A stretch of 64,000 nt of DNA, taken from positions 5,270,001 to 5,334,000 of the forward strand of contig NZ_CP192056.1 in assembly GCF_050942215.1 (NCBI RefSeq), given 5' to 3'. Source of the stretch: Sphaerimonospora sp050942215. Lineage in GTDB: Bacteria; Actinomycetota; Actinomycetes; Streptosporangiales; Streptosporangiaceae. The notes under the pieces were generated by a model. It was not told the DNA's origin. It worked only from the letters and a program-made list of their open reading frames with translations, and did no database searches. Shown one piece after another: positions 44,123-52,078 of this stretch (its first letter is position 1; the number at the start of each line of letters is the position of its first letter). The position numbers and the translations under genes are program-made.

Positions 44123-44755
44123 ATGCCCGAACTCAAGAAGATCCTCGCCGGACTGGCGATGAGCACCGCGATCACCGGCAGCGCCCTCGCCCTGGGCGCC
44201 ACTGCGGCCAGCGCCGGCGTGATCCCGGCCCAGGGTGGCGGCATCGGCAACTTCGGCGGCTGTGGCGGCGGCGTTATGACCGGTGGCTTCGGCGGCAGCA
44301 TGGGCGGTGGCGGCAACGGCGGCGGCAACGGCGGCGGCGGCATGGGCGGTCCCGGCATGGGCGGCGGCACCTTCATCATGCCGACGACCTGCTGGGGCGG
44401 CAATAACTTCGGCGGCGGCAACGGCGGCGGCAACGGTGGCTTCGGCGGCGGCGGCGGCAACAACTGCGCAATCGGCGGCGGCTTCACCACCGCCTGCAAC
44501 AACAACATGTTCGCCAACAACAACAACTGGTGGAACAACCAGAACTTCTGGAACCAGAACATGTGGAACGACCGATACGACGACAACTCCGCATTCGGCA
44601 TCGCGGCCAAGGGCGTCGCCATCGGCTTCCAGGACCGGACGAACCGCAACAACAACTGGTGGAACAACAACTGGTGGAACAACAACAACATGATGAACAA
44701 CAACAACTGGTGGAACAACAATAACAACAACTTCTTCAACAACCGCGGCTTCTGA
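44123..44755 (+). CDS. Exported Asn/Trp/Gly-rich prion-like protein, family 2 (copy 2)
   Basis: 210 residues, paralogue of 43057: signal peptide MPELKKILAGLAMSTAITGS, then a long Gly/Asn-rich region (GGGGNGGGNGGGG) carrying four cysteines (FGGCGGG, TTCWGG, NNCAIG, TACNN) absent from copy 1, followed by the shared NMWNDRY and AFGIAAKGVAIGFQDRTNRN core and Asn/Trp tracts ending NNRGF. The core DNA is almost identical to copy 1, showing recent duplication or conversion. The cysteines could give intermolecular disulfides. Confidence 0.75.
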   Translation: MPELKKILAGLAMSTAITGSALALGATAASAGVIPAQGGGIGNFGGCGGGVMTGGFGGSMGGGGNGGGNGGGGMGGPGMGGGTFIMPTTCWGGNNFGGGNGGGNGGFGGGGGNNCAIGGGFTTACNNNMFANNNNWWNNQNFWNQNMWNDRYDDNSAFGIAAKGVAIGFQDRTNRNNNWWNNNWWNNNNMMNNNNWWNNNNNNFFNNRGF

Positions 44756-44956
44756 GTTCGACCAACCGATGTCTTGTGGGCTTCCGGGCTCGACCGCGGT
44801 TGGACCCGACGCGGAAGGCTTCGGAAGGCATGGTCAGCGCGAGGCGCCGGCAGGATCGACTACGCCGGCGAAAGTCCAGGAGAATCCCGATCAGCGGCGC
44901 ACGGTGACCTGACAGAAGCCTCCGATATCGGCTCGGCTTCCGTTACCGTGCCGCAA

Positions 44957-44992
44957 AAAGGGCTTCGGCGGAATCTCCCGCCGGAGCCCTTT
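44957..44992. terminator. Terminator-like hairpin 2
   Basis: AAAGGGCTTCGGCGG pairs with CCGCCGGAGCCCTTT (one G-T), about 200 bases after the 44755 stop. A preceding segment (CGCCGGCGAAAGTCCAGG) matches the one before hairpin 1, so the duplicated unit includes the downstream region. Confidence 0.7.
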
Positions 44993-45079
44993 GCCTTGGT
45001 CCTGATCGGCCGGTCAGGACCACCATTGACCAGGTCCGGGGAGCACGAGGGCTCATAGCCGAATGATGATTCGGACAAT

Positions 45080-45282
45080 ACGGTCACTTCGGGCGTACGT
45101 CCTCTAAATTGTCCATACCGGAGCAATAAGTCATCAAATGGCGTAGATGCCCGTTTATCCCCTCACAAGACAGGCAATCAATATGTCGCACGATAAGGCA
45201 CCCAAAAGGCCACCGTTCGATATGTCCAATATTAGCGGAAATATCAAACGATGGGCAATTAATCCTTCAAGGAGGGAACGCC
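45080..45282 (+). promoter_or_regulatory. Leader cassette E
   Basis: CGTCCTCTAAATTGTCCATA, CGGAGCAATAAGTCATCAAA, GCGTAGATGCCCGTTTATCC, ACAGGCAATCAATATG, a stem CGTTCGATATGTCC/GGAAATATCAAACG (45214-45250, 12 of 14 pairs) and GGGCAATTAATCCTTCAAGG at 45253, then the ATG. Confidence 0.65.
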
Positions 45283-45630
45283 ATGCCCACATTCCGTGAC
45301 GTCATTACAGGTCTGACGATCGGCACCACGCTTGCCGGCGGGATCGTCGCCCTGAGCGCCATCACAAGCACCACCGCGGCGAACGCCACCGTCGTCCAGC
45401 AGCAGTTCGACGGCGGCGACGGCTTCCTCGGCCTCGCCAGGCGGGACGGCGTCCGCCGCGATCTCCGTACCCTCGAGGACCTCATCTTCTTGCGGAACCT
45501 CAACGTGGGCACGTCGGCCGGCCTGGTACCCGTCAGGCGCACCAACGAGAACGCCGTCAGCATCATCAACAGCTTCAACCGGCAGTTCGTGCCGCAGCGG
45601 CTCAACCAGCGCGACGGCGAGGACGACTGA
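45283..45630 (+). CDS. Small exported protein, family 3 (copy 1)
   Basis: 115 residues: signal peptide (TFRDVITGLTIGTTLAGGIV... ending near TAANA), a short VVQQQFDGGDGF region, basic-acidic middle and a conserved C-terminus NENAVSIINSFNRQ, QRLNQRDGEDD. The C-terminal motif (SIN, FNRQ, QRL, Q-R, ED) recurs in 45683 and 46265. The RBS is AAGGAGG. Mature form about 80 residues. No known family. Shares a transcript with 45683, 52 bases downstream. Confidence 0.7.
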   Translation: MPTFRDVITGLTIGTTLAGGIVALSAITSTTAANATVVQQQFDGGDGFLGLARRDGVRRDLRTLEDLIFLRNLNVGTSAGLVPVRRTNENAVSIINSFNRQFVPQRLNQRDGEDD

Positions 45631-45682
45631 CCTACGCCGACCCAGCCCAGATCAGGAGAAACCAATCCTTCAGGGGGAGAAC

Positions 45683-45988
45683 ATGACCGTACTCCGTAAG
45701 ATCGCCGCCGGCCTGACGATCAGCACCGCGCTCGCCGGCGGGATCGTCGCCCTGGGTGCCATCACGAGCGCCACCGCGGCCGGCGCCGCCGTCGTCCAGG
45801 GGCAATTCGACGACGGCCTCTTCGGCCTCGACGGAGCTTTCACCACCGGCTTCTTCAATCTCGCACCCACGGGCCGGACGGCATCGCGCAACAACGACGA
45901 CAGCATCAACGTCATCGGCAGCTTCAACCGCCAGACGGCCCTGCAGCGTCTAAGGCAGCGGAACGAGGACCGGCGTCTCCTCGGATAG
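45683..45988 (+). CDS. Small exported protein, family 3 (copy 2)
   Basis: 101 residues with the same signal peptide type (RKIAAGLTISTALAGGIVALG) and the C-terminus RNNDDSINVIGSFNRQTALQ, RLRQRNEDRR. It lacks its own full cassette but keeps CCAATCCTTCAGGGGGA before the ATG, so it likely rides on the 45283 transcript. Mature protein about 65 residues. Function unknown. Confidence 0.7.
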   Translation: MTVLRKIAAGLTISTALAGGIVALGAITSATAAGAAVVQGQFDDGLFGLDGAFTTGFFNLAPTGRTASRNNDDSINVIGSFNRQTALQRLRQRNEDRRLLG

Positions 45989-46054
45989 GGGCACCCGTCC
46001 GTACGGCGCTTTCAGCAGCGGAAATCGCGGAGCGAATTCTCCACTTTCTCGGAT

Positions 46055-46264
46055 AAAGCGGACATTCAACGCATATATCCTCTAAACGATCTATAGTGGA
46101 GCAATAAGTCGCTAAACGGCTTGGATGCTCGTTTATCGCTCGGCGTGTCAGGAAATCAAAATAATGCAGGAGATGACAGCACATCTGGTCATCACTTCAC
46201 ATTTCCTAATGTTCTAGGAAATGTCAACGATTCGGGGCAATTGATCCTTCAAGGAGGAAAAACG
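46055..46264 (+). promoter_or_regulatory. Leader cassette G
   Basis: ATATCCTCTAAACGATCTAT, GTGGAGCAATAAGTCGCTAA, GGATGCTCGTTTATCGC, TCAGGAAATCAAAATAATGC, a perfect 10-bp stem ACATTTCCTA/TAGGAAATGT (46199-46224) and GGGGCAATTGATCCTTCAAG at 46234, then GGAGG and the ATG at 46265. TATAGT at 46092 could be the -10. Confidence 0.7.
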
Positions 46265-46603
46265 ATGCCCACATACCGTGACATCATCGCTGGTCTGACG
46301 ATCGGGGCAGCGCTGGCCGGCGGGGCTGTCGGCCTGGGCGTGGCCACGAGCGCCACCGCCGCCAACGCCGCCGTCGTCGTCCAAGGCAATTTCGGCGGTG
46401 ACGGTTTCATCGACGGTGTCGACGGGACGTTCGTCGATGGCCGCTTCGCCAGGGACAGGCTGCGCAGGGAGTTCGTGCGGGCGCTGTTCGCCGACGGCGG
46501 CAACCGCAACAACGACAACAGCATCAATGTGTTCGACAGCTTCAACCGCCAGACCGCCCTGCAGCGTCTCAGGCAGCGGAACGAGGACCGGCGTCCCCGC
46601 TGA
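46265..46603 (+). CDS. Small exported protein, family 3 (copy 3)
   Basis: 112 residues: signal peptide (TYRDIIAGLTIGAALAGGAV), VVVQGNFGGDGFIDG, an Arg-rich middle (FARDRLRREFVRALF) and the C-terminus NNDNSINVFDSFNRQTALQ, RLRQRNEDRRPR, nearly identical to 45683 at the end. It follows its own cassette and ends about 150 bases before a hairpin. Function unknown. Confidence 0.7.
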   Translation: MPTYRDIIAGLTIGAALAGGAVGLGVATSATAANAAVVVQGNFGGDGFIDGVDGTFVDGRFARDRLRREFVRALFADGGNRNNDNSINVFDSFNRQTALQRLRQRNEDRRPR

Positions 46604-47279
46604 CCCCGCCGGCTCTGACGGAGTCGCCCGTCCTTGATCGATCTGGCATTGGCGGGACTCGGCGAAACGTTTCGAGCGGTTCGTCATCCGCCATCCAGGG
46701 TCTCTTCGAGACCTCGTCCGCATCGCGGGCCTAGCGTCCGCGCTTCAGGAGAAACAGGGCTCCGGCGAACACGTTCGCCGGAGCCCTGCCGGTTCTCCGC
46801 CCCGGCTCTCCCCCCCCATCCCTCCACCCCGGCTCTCCCCCCATCCCTTCCTCCCGGTTCTCCTCCCACACCCCTCCACCCCCATCTCTCCGCCGCGGCT
46901 CTCGTTCCCCACGGTCACGGTCCGGGGTCGCCCCCTCACCGCTCGGACACTCCTCTCCGGCCCCGGCCTTCCTCCCACACCCCGCCATCGCCCGGCCACG
47001 CCTGACCCGTGCTCCCGCCCTCGTTCCCGAGGTTCCGGACCCCCTCCGATGCGGGATTCGCCGTACGACGGTGTCCCAGCGGGCGTGCGCGTTGCCGCTC
47101 CAGCGGGATTCGAAACGTACGGGCGCCCAAGAAGAAAGCATCGAAAATCCTGCGAGCCGCCCATGGGGAAAGCCCGAAGATCGGACGGAAGATGACGAAC
47201 GGGCAATGGCCCTTTCACGGGCGGTCATGAGGATGTAACAACCCACCAAAGATGGCCTGTTCGGGTTTGCTGCTCGACC
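46604..47279. other. Intergenic with terminator and C/T-rich repeats
   Basis: After the hairpin at 46755-46788 comes an imperfect pyrimidine-rich repeat (about 46800-46890, recurring CCCCGGCTCTCC and CCCATCCCTCC). No coding region is supported on either strand; frames here are compositional artefacts. Confidence 0.6.
46755..46788. terminator. Terminator-like hairpin 3
   Basis: CAGGGCTCCGGCGAAC pairs perfectly with GTTCGCCGGAGCCCTG, 151 bases after the 46603 stop. The arms match hairpins 2 and 4. Confidence 0.75.
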
Positions 47280-47396
47280 GCTTCGGCAATTTAGACATCG
47301 CGGGACGATAGGGACAAAAAGCCCATCGTCATACATTTCCCCTAAACGGCGGAAGTGCCGCTAACAGGGCGATCCATCCTTGCAAGGAGGAACGCA
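47280..47396 (+). promoter_or_regulatory. Leader cassette H, short form
   Basis: Stem CATTTCC/GGAAGTG with one G-U (47334-47357), then CAGGGCGATCCATCCTTGCA and AGGAGG before the ATG. The elements further upstream are less like the others. Confidence 0.5.
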
Positions 47397-47726
47397 ATGC
47401 CCAAATTCCGAAACGTCATCACCGGCCTGGCGATCAGTACCGCACTGGCCGGCGGGTCCCTCGCCCTCGCCGCCACGACCGCGACCACCGCCGCCGCGGC
47501 CACGACCACCGTCGCCAGCGCGACCAACGGCTGTGGATGGGGCTGGGGCCACGGTTGCCGCGGTCGTAACTGCAACCGCAACAAGCTCCGCAACCACAAC
47601 ACCAACCTCAACTACTGGCGGCCCACGCACGTGCACAAGCGCCGCGTCCACAAGAGCAACCGGGCCGCCACCATCTTCGCCGGGCCGGACGCGGTCGTGG
47701 ACATCGACAGCGACGACGACGGCTGA
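47397..47726 (+). CDS. Small exported Cys/His/Asn-containing protein
   Basis: 109 residues: signal peptide (KFRNVITGLAISTALAGGSL) ending in an Ala/Thr stretch, then NGCGWGWGHGCRGRNCNRNK with three cysteines, a basic HVHKRRVHKSNR patch and an acidic end DIDSDDDG. The cysteine and histidine content could bind metal or form disulfides; not tested. It is in the array by signal peptide and leader but has its own mature sequence. Confidence 0.68.
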   Translation: MPKFRNVITGLAISTALAGGSLALAATTATTAAAATTTVASATNGCGWGWGHGCRGRNCNRNKLRNHNTNLNYWRPTHVHKRRVHKSNRAATIFAGPDAVVDIDSDDDG

Positions 47727-47867
47727 TCCACGGCTCTGAGAGATGGACCTGGGCCGAGGTGACGGCTACCGTCCCTCGGCCCGGGATCGGCCGACGGATC
47801 CGTCTGACCGGAAACTCGCTGGGACGTCATCGTCACAACCGAAATCGCCATAACCACTGAGAACCGT

Positions 47868-47895
47868 GCTCCGGCGAGCCATCGGCCGCCGGAGC
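47868..47895. terminator. Terminator-like hairpin 4
   Basis: GCTCCGGCG pairs with CGCCGGAGC around a 10-base loop, 141 bases after the 47726 stop. Arms as in hairpins 2 and 3. Confidence 0.6.
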
Positions 47896-47917
47896 CGCTC
47901 CATGCGCGGAGCCGCCA

Positions 47918-48038
47918 ACTGCAAGATCGGTTAACGCATCGGCGCATGTCGGGCGGCATCCCTGCGAAAAACTGCAAGATCACGACATTGATTCGGGCAG
48001 GCCAGAGGGCGGCCCTGCGAGAAACTACAAGATCACGG
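47918..48038. repeat. Three dispersed ACTGCAAGATC-type direct repeats
   Basis: AACTGCAAGATCGG, GCGAAAAACTGCAAGATCAC and GCGAGAAACTACAAGATCAC occur at about 47922, 47964 and 48016. The last two have 18 of 20 bases in common, plus a preceding CCT. They lie between the array and the ku stop. Meaning unknown. Confidence 0.65.
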
Positions 48039-48068
48039 GGGGAGGGGGTGGCGCGTGCGTGCGGCTCC

Positions 48069-49040
48069 TCAGGCCGTGCGGCGGGTCCTCCGCTTCGCCG
48101 GCGTCTTCTTCTCCTCGTCCTCCGCCCGCACGGCGGCGGCCGCCTTCTCTGCGACCTCCTCCGTGGTCTTCCCCGAGGTCTTCCCTGAGGTCTTCCCGCG
48201 GGTCTTCGCCGCGGCCTTCCCGCCCGGCGCCTTGCGCTTTCCGGCCGCCGCCGTACCCTCACGTTCCTTCTTGGCGGCCTCGACGCTCGCCCGCAGCGCG
48301 GCCATGAGGTCCACCGCCGGGCGCCCCTCGGCCGGCGCCTCCGGAGCGACGATCTCCCTGCCCGCCACCTTCGCCTCGATGACCTCCTGCAGCGCCTCGC
48401 GGTAGGCGTCCCGATGCTCGGCGGGGTCGAAGTCGGCCACCATCGTCTCGATCAGGGACTCGGCCATTTTCAGCTCCTGGGGGCGGACCTCCACGTCCTC
48501 CTCGAGAAACCCGAACTCCGCCGTGCGCACCTCATCCGGCCAGAGCATCGTCTCCAGCACGAAGACACCGTCGCGTACGCGCAGGGTCGCCAGCGACTCG
48601 CGCTGCCGCAGCGCGACCTTCACCACCGCGACCTGCCCCGAGCGTTCCAGCGCGTCACGCAGCAGGACGTACGGCTTGGTCCCCTGAGCCTCTGGCTCCA
48701 GGTAGTACGACTTGGCGAAGTAGATCGGGTCGATCTGCTCGGCCGGGGTGAACTGCAGCACGTCGATCCGGCGGGACGTGGTCAGCGGCAAATCGGCGAA
48801 GTCGTCCTCGGTCAGCACGACGATCTCGCCCGTGGCGAGCTCGTACCCCTTGGCGATCTCCGAGTACGGAACCTCTGCACCGTCGAGGGAGCAGACCCGC
48901 TTGTACTTGATGCGTCCACCGTCCGCCTGGTGCACCTGGTGGAACGTGACGTCCTTCTGCTCGGTCGCCGAATACAGCTTCACGGGGATGGTGACCAGCC
49001 CGAACGAGATGGCGCCCTTCCAGATGCTGCGCATAGCCAC
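48069..49040 (-). CDS. ku: Ku DNA end-binding protein (NHEJ)
   Basis: The 323-residue protein has the bacterial Ku core (MRSIWKGAISFGLVTIPVKL, PYSEIAKGYELATGEIV, IDPIYFAKSYYLEP, ETMLWPDEVR) and a Lys/Ala/Thr-rich C-terminal tail (TRGKTSGKTSGKTTEE, TPAKRRTRRTA), a DNA-binding extension seen in actinobacterial Ku. The homodimer threads onto broken ends and recruits LigD. It is divergent from the polymerase gene at 49194. Confidence 0.95.
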   Translation of the reverse strand: MAMRSIWKGAISFGLVTIPVKLYSATEQKDVTFHQVHQADGGRIKYKRVCSLDGAEVPYSEIAKGYELATGEIVVLTEDDFADLPLTTSRRIDVLQFTPAEQIDPIYFAKSYYLEPEAQGTKPYVLLRDALERSGQVAVVKVALRQRESLATLRVRDGVFVLETMLWPDEVRTAEFGFLEEDVEVRPQELKMAESLIETMVADFDPAEHRDAYREALQEVIEAKVAGREIVAPEAPAEGRPAVDLMAALRASVEAAKKEREGTAAAGKRKAPGGKAAAKTRGKTSGKTSGKTTEEVAEKAAAAVRAEDEEKKTPAKRRTRRTA

Positions 49041-49193
49041 AGTCTCGTCTCTGAGTTCGAATATCGCCAGACGTGATTGAACAGACTCACCTCATGGGCA
49101 GGTACCCGCAATGGGGGGCGCCGTACCCGGGGCGGGAGCACGCCTATGGCCTACGCCACAGGGGCGGCGGACCGGCGGAGGTGCTGTGCGGGG

Positions 49194-50075
49194 ATGACGC
49201 GGAAGGTGCTGGTGCGGGTCGAGGACCGCGAGTTGGTGCTGACCAATCTGGACAAGGTCCTCTATCCCGGCACGGGCTTCACCAAGGCCGAGGTCGTCGA
49301 CTATTACACCAAGATCGCCGATGTCATGATCCCGCACATCGGACACCGTCCTTTGACGGTCAAGCGCTTCCCCGACGGCGTCGACGGCCAGTCCTTCTTC
49401 GAGAAGAACGCGCCCGCGCACACGCCGGACTGGATCCCCACCGTGACCCTGCCGGCGCCGGGCAGCACCAAGAACCGGGAAAAGATCGAGTTCGCCGTCG
49501 TCTGCGATCTGCCGACGCTGGTCTACTACGCCAACCTGGCCGCGCTGGAAGTACACGTCCCGATGTGGCGGGTGTCGCCGGACGGCGATCCGCTGCCGCC
49601 CGACACGCTCGTCTTCGACCTCGACCCCGGCGCGCCGGCCACCATAGTGGAGTGCTGCCGGGTCGCCATGCTGCTCAAAGAGGCGCTGGCCTCCGACGGC
49701 CTGGACTGCTTCCCCAAGACCAGCGGGAAGAAGGGCATGCAGCTCTATGCGCCGTGGGACCGCGGGTTCGGCACCTCCGACTACGCGAAGGCGCTGGCCC
49801 GGAAGTTGGAGTCCCATGATCCGGGGATCACCAGCGTGATGGCCAGGAAGGCCAGACCGGGCAAGGTCTTCATCGACTGGAGCCAGAACAACCCGGCGAA
49901 GACCACCGTCGCGCCCTACTCCCTGCGCGCCGACCGCCTCCCCACCGTCTCCACCCCGCTGATGTGGAAGGAGGTCGAGGAATGCGAAAACCCGGAGGAT
50001 CTCGTGTTCACCGCCTCCGACGTACTCGGCCGGGTGGCGGAACACGGCGACCTGTTCGCGGACGCGCACGCTTAG
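49194..50075 (+). CDS. LigD-type NHEJ polymerase/primase domain protein
   Basis: The 293-residue stand-alone PolDom has LTNLDKVLYPGTGFTK, a phosphate-binding region, metal motif DLDPG (D142, D144), TSGKKGMQLY and KVFIDWSQNN, YSLRA. It adds ribonucleotides and fills gaps at Ku-bound ends. The ligase and nuclease domains of full LigD are absent, so a separate ATP-ligase is needed. I chose ATG 49194 because homology starts there; the frame is open to 49077. It is paired head-to-head with ku. Confidence 0.9.
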   Translation: MTRKVLVRVEDRELVLTNLDKVLYPGTGFTKAEVVDYYTKIADVMIPHIGHRPLTVKRFPDGVDGQSFFEKNAPAHTPDWIPTVTLPAPGSTKNREKIEFAVVCDLPTLVYYANLAALEVHVPMWRVSPDGDPLPPDTLVFDLDPGAPATIVECCRVAMLLKEALASDGLDCFPKTSGKKGMQLYAPWDRGFGTSDYAKALARKLESHDPGITSVMARKARPGKVFIDWSQNNPAKTTVAPYSLRADRLPTVSTPLMWKEVEECENPEDLVFTASDVLGRVAEHGDLFADAHA

Positions 50076-50196
50076 GACGCGCCTGCGTGGGCAACCGGGC
50101 CGTAGTGTGGACCTGACGTGCCGAGAGCGTCTCAGAACGGCCCCTTTCACAACAGGCCCTTTCGCAGCGGATCTTTCATAACGGGAGGATGGCCAG

Positions 50197-50397
50197 ATGT
50201 CTGAAGTAGACCCCGATGAGGTGGTCGGGGAGATCTCGATCGAGGCTCCGGAGGCGGACGCGGTCGACCAGCGCCGACTCGTGAAGGTGCCGGAGCACAC
50301 CGGCTGGCCCAAGCGGGTCCCGCTCGAAGCCGACCCCGCCGATGTGGCCGAGCAGGAGCGTACGGTTGACCTCGGCGAGGACGAGGATTATCGCTGA
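50197..50397 (+). CDS. Small acidic conserved protein
   Basis: 66 residues (MSEVDPDEVVGEISIEAPEA), acidic, with PLEADPADVAEQERTVDL and ending DEDEDYR. The RBS is GGGAGGA. Similar short acidic proteins ending in a DEDDYR-like tail are common in actinomycetes; function unknown. Confidence 0.65.
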   Translation: MSEVDPDEVVGEISIEAPEADAVDQRRLVKVPEHTGWPKRVPLEADPADVAEQERTVDLGEDEDYR

Positions 50398-50471
50398 GCC
50401 GTTTTACCGGCGCGTAGGATGTGGCCCCGGGGCGGCGAGCCCCCGATGCTCATCCTCATTAGGAGACTGCC

Positions 50472-51092
50472 GTGACCGCTACCCCGGACGCCAAGCCCCG
50501 GGGCACCCGGCTGCCCCGGATGGCCCGCCGTCGCCAGTTGCTGAGCGCGGCACAGGAAGTGTTCGTGGAGAACGGCTATCACGCGGCCGCCATGGACGAG
50601 ATCGCCGAGCGGGCCGGGGTCAGCAAGCCGGTGCTCTACCAGCACTTCCCGGGCAAGCTGGAACTCTATCTGGCCCTGCTGGACGTCCATGTCGACGACA
50701 TGGTGACCCGCTGCCGTCAGGCGCTCGCCTCCACGACGGACAACAAGCAGCGGGTGCAGGCGGCGATCGGCGCGTTCTTCGACTTCGTGTCGAGCCAGGG
50801 CGAGGCGTTCCGGCTGGTCTTCGAATCCGACCTGCGCAACGTCGCACCGGTGCGGCAGCGGATGGAACGCTCGCTGCGGGAGAGCGCCGAGGCGATCAGC
50901 CAGGTCATCCAGGAGGACACGGACTGCTCCAGCGACGAGGCACACCTGCTGGGCGTCGGTCTCGTCGGCATGGCCGAGGTCAGCGCGCGCTACTGGCTGA
51001 GCAGCCAGGGTTCGATCCCCAAGGAGGCGGCCACGCAGCTCATGGCGCGGCTCGCCTGGCGCGGCATCAGCGGCTTCCCGCGCACCGGCTGA
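50472..51092 (+). CDS. TetR-family transcriptional regulator
   Basis: 206 residues from GTG behind AGGAG. N-terminal HTH: RRQLLSAAQEVFVENGYHAA, MDEIAERAGVSKPVLYQHF, then a helical ligand domain. It corresponds by position to mycobacterial Rv3208. Effector unknown. In the 224 bases before the next gene there is a simple CCGAACCGA-type repeat (51126-51180). Confidence 0.92.
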   Translation: MTATPDAKPRGTRLPRMARRRQLLSAAQEVFVENGYHAAAMDEIAERAGVSKPVLYQHFPGKLELYLALLDVHVDDMVTRCRQALASTTDNKQRVQAAIGAFFDFVSSQGEAFRLVFESDLRNVAPVRQRMERSLRESAEAISQVIQEDTDCSSDEAHLLGVGLVGMAEVSARYWLSSQGSIPKEAATQLMARLAWRGISGFPRTG

Positions 51093-51316
51093 CCCGGCCT
51101 CCCCAGACCCGGAGCGGCCTTCCCGAACCGAACCCGACCGAACCGACCGAACCGAGCGAACCGGGCGAACCCGACCACCCGATCCGGACCGGCCCGCCAG
51201 AACGGTCGCCCGGACCGGCCGCAAAGGTTTCTGTTCGCTTGACGCGATCTCAGAACGCGCCACCGCCCCCGGCGACGACTATGGGGAGGAACCGGCCCGC
51301 GCGAAAGGGGAGCCCC

Positions 51317-51547
51317 ATGGAAATCAAGATCGGCGTTCAGTCGGTGCATCGTGAGCTCGTGGTGGAGACCGACCTGTCGGCCGAGCAGATCGAGGAGGAG
51401 CTCCGCAGGGCACTCGCCTCCGACAAAGGCGTCTTCTCGCTCACCGACACCAAGGGCCGCCGCGTCGTCGTCCCCGTGACCTCACTCGGGTTCGTCGAGA
51501 TCGGCGAGGACGAGCAGCGCACGGTGGGATTCGGCGGCACGCTCTGA
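51317..51547 (+). CDS. DUF3107 protein (TB9.4-like)
   Basis: 76 residues (MEIKIGVQSVHRELVVETDL) matching DUF3107, the small conserved protein following the TetR gene in actinobacteria (Rv3208A). Motifs: RVVVPVTSLGFVEIGE and GFGGTL. Function unknown. It begins 224 bases after the TetR stop. Confidence 0.88.
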   Translation: MEIKIGVQSVHRELVVETDLSAEQIEEELRRALASDKGVFSLTDTKGRRVVVPVTSLGFVEIGEDEQRTVGFGGTL

Positions 51548-51756
51548 CAGCTCCGCGCCGTCATCCGATCACGGATCCGGGGAGTGGAGCGTGGGAGGGC
51601 ACGAGGACCGCAGGCGAAGGGCCCGGCGAGACGGGCTCCGCCGGCGCCTCGGCTCCTCCCGGCACGACTCCCCGGGACGGCCGTCTCTCAGCGGTGTCGG
51701 TAGCGGCAGCCGCGCGGGCGGCGGACCTGGATCCCCAGATGGGGGTCGTCCCGGCC

Positions 51757-51925
51757 ACGACTGATGGTCGGACACCCCGCGCTTCCTCTCCGCAGCACGG
51801 CGCGCGAAGTCCAGCGATTCGGCCCACATCTTGTCAAGGAACTGCCGTAGCGGCGCGAGGCCCTCATGTCTCGCACGGTACAACCGTTCGGCGCCGTTAT
51901 GCCGCTCGATGAGGAGATGGATCGC
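51757..51925 (-). pseudogene. ArsR-family regulator, C-terminal fragment
   Basis: In one minus-strand frame IHLLIERHNGAERLYRARH, EGLAPLRQFLDKMWAESLDF and ARRAAERKRG match the wing and dimer helix of ArsR/SmtB-type regulators (YRAxPEGLAPLRxxLDxxW). The HTH core upstream is lost and the frame continues into unrelated Pro/Arg-rich sequence. A dead remnant. The rest of 51548-52078 shows no gene. Confidence 0.7.
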
Positions 51926-52078
51926 CCCGGAAACGGAAAAACCCGAAATTTAGGACGCGGATCCAGGGGCCGGGCCGGGCTCGGAGACCGGGGCTCACCG
52001 ACCGGGACGCAGGTACCGGGCAACGGGGTCGATCTTCGTGATCTTCGCGGCCGTCCGCGCGGGGGCGAGACCCGGTGG

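Noticed and set aside
46731..47336. 201-codon minus-strand frame
   Set aside because: Runs through pyrimidine-rich repeats and a terminator hairpin; GGG/RRT repeats mirror the DNA repeat.
42835..47396. Known c-di-GMP or c-di-AMP riboswitch before the array genes
   Set aside because: The conserved cores of those classes as I remember them are not present; only stem plus GGGCAAT is shared.
47612..48262. 216-codon minus-strand frame overlapping the ku 3' end
   Set aside because: Arg/Pro-rich shadow in another frame of ku and the gap; crosses a hairpin.
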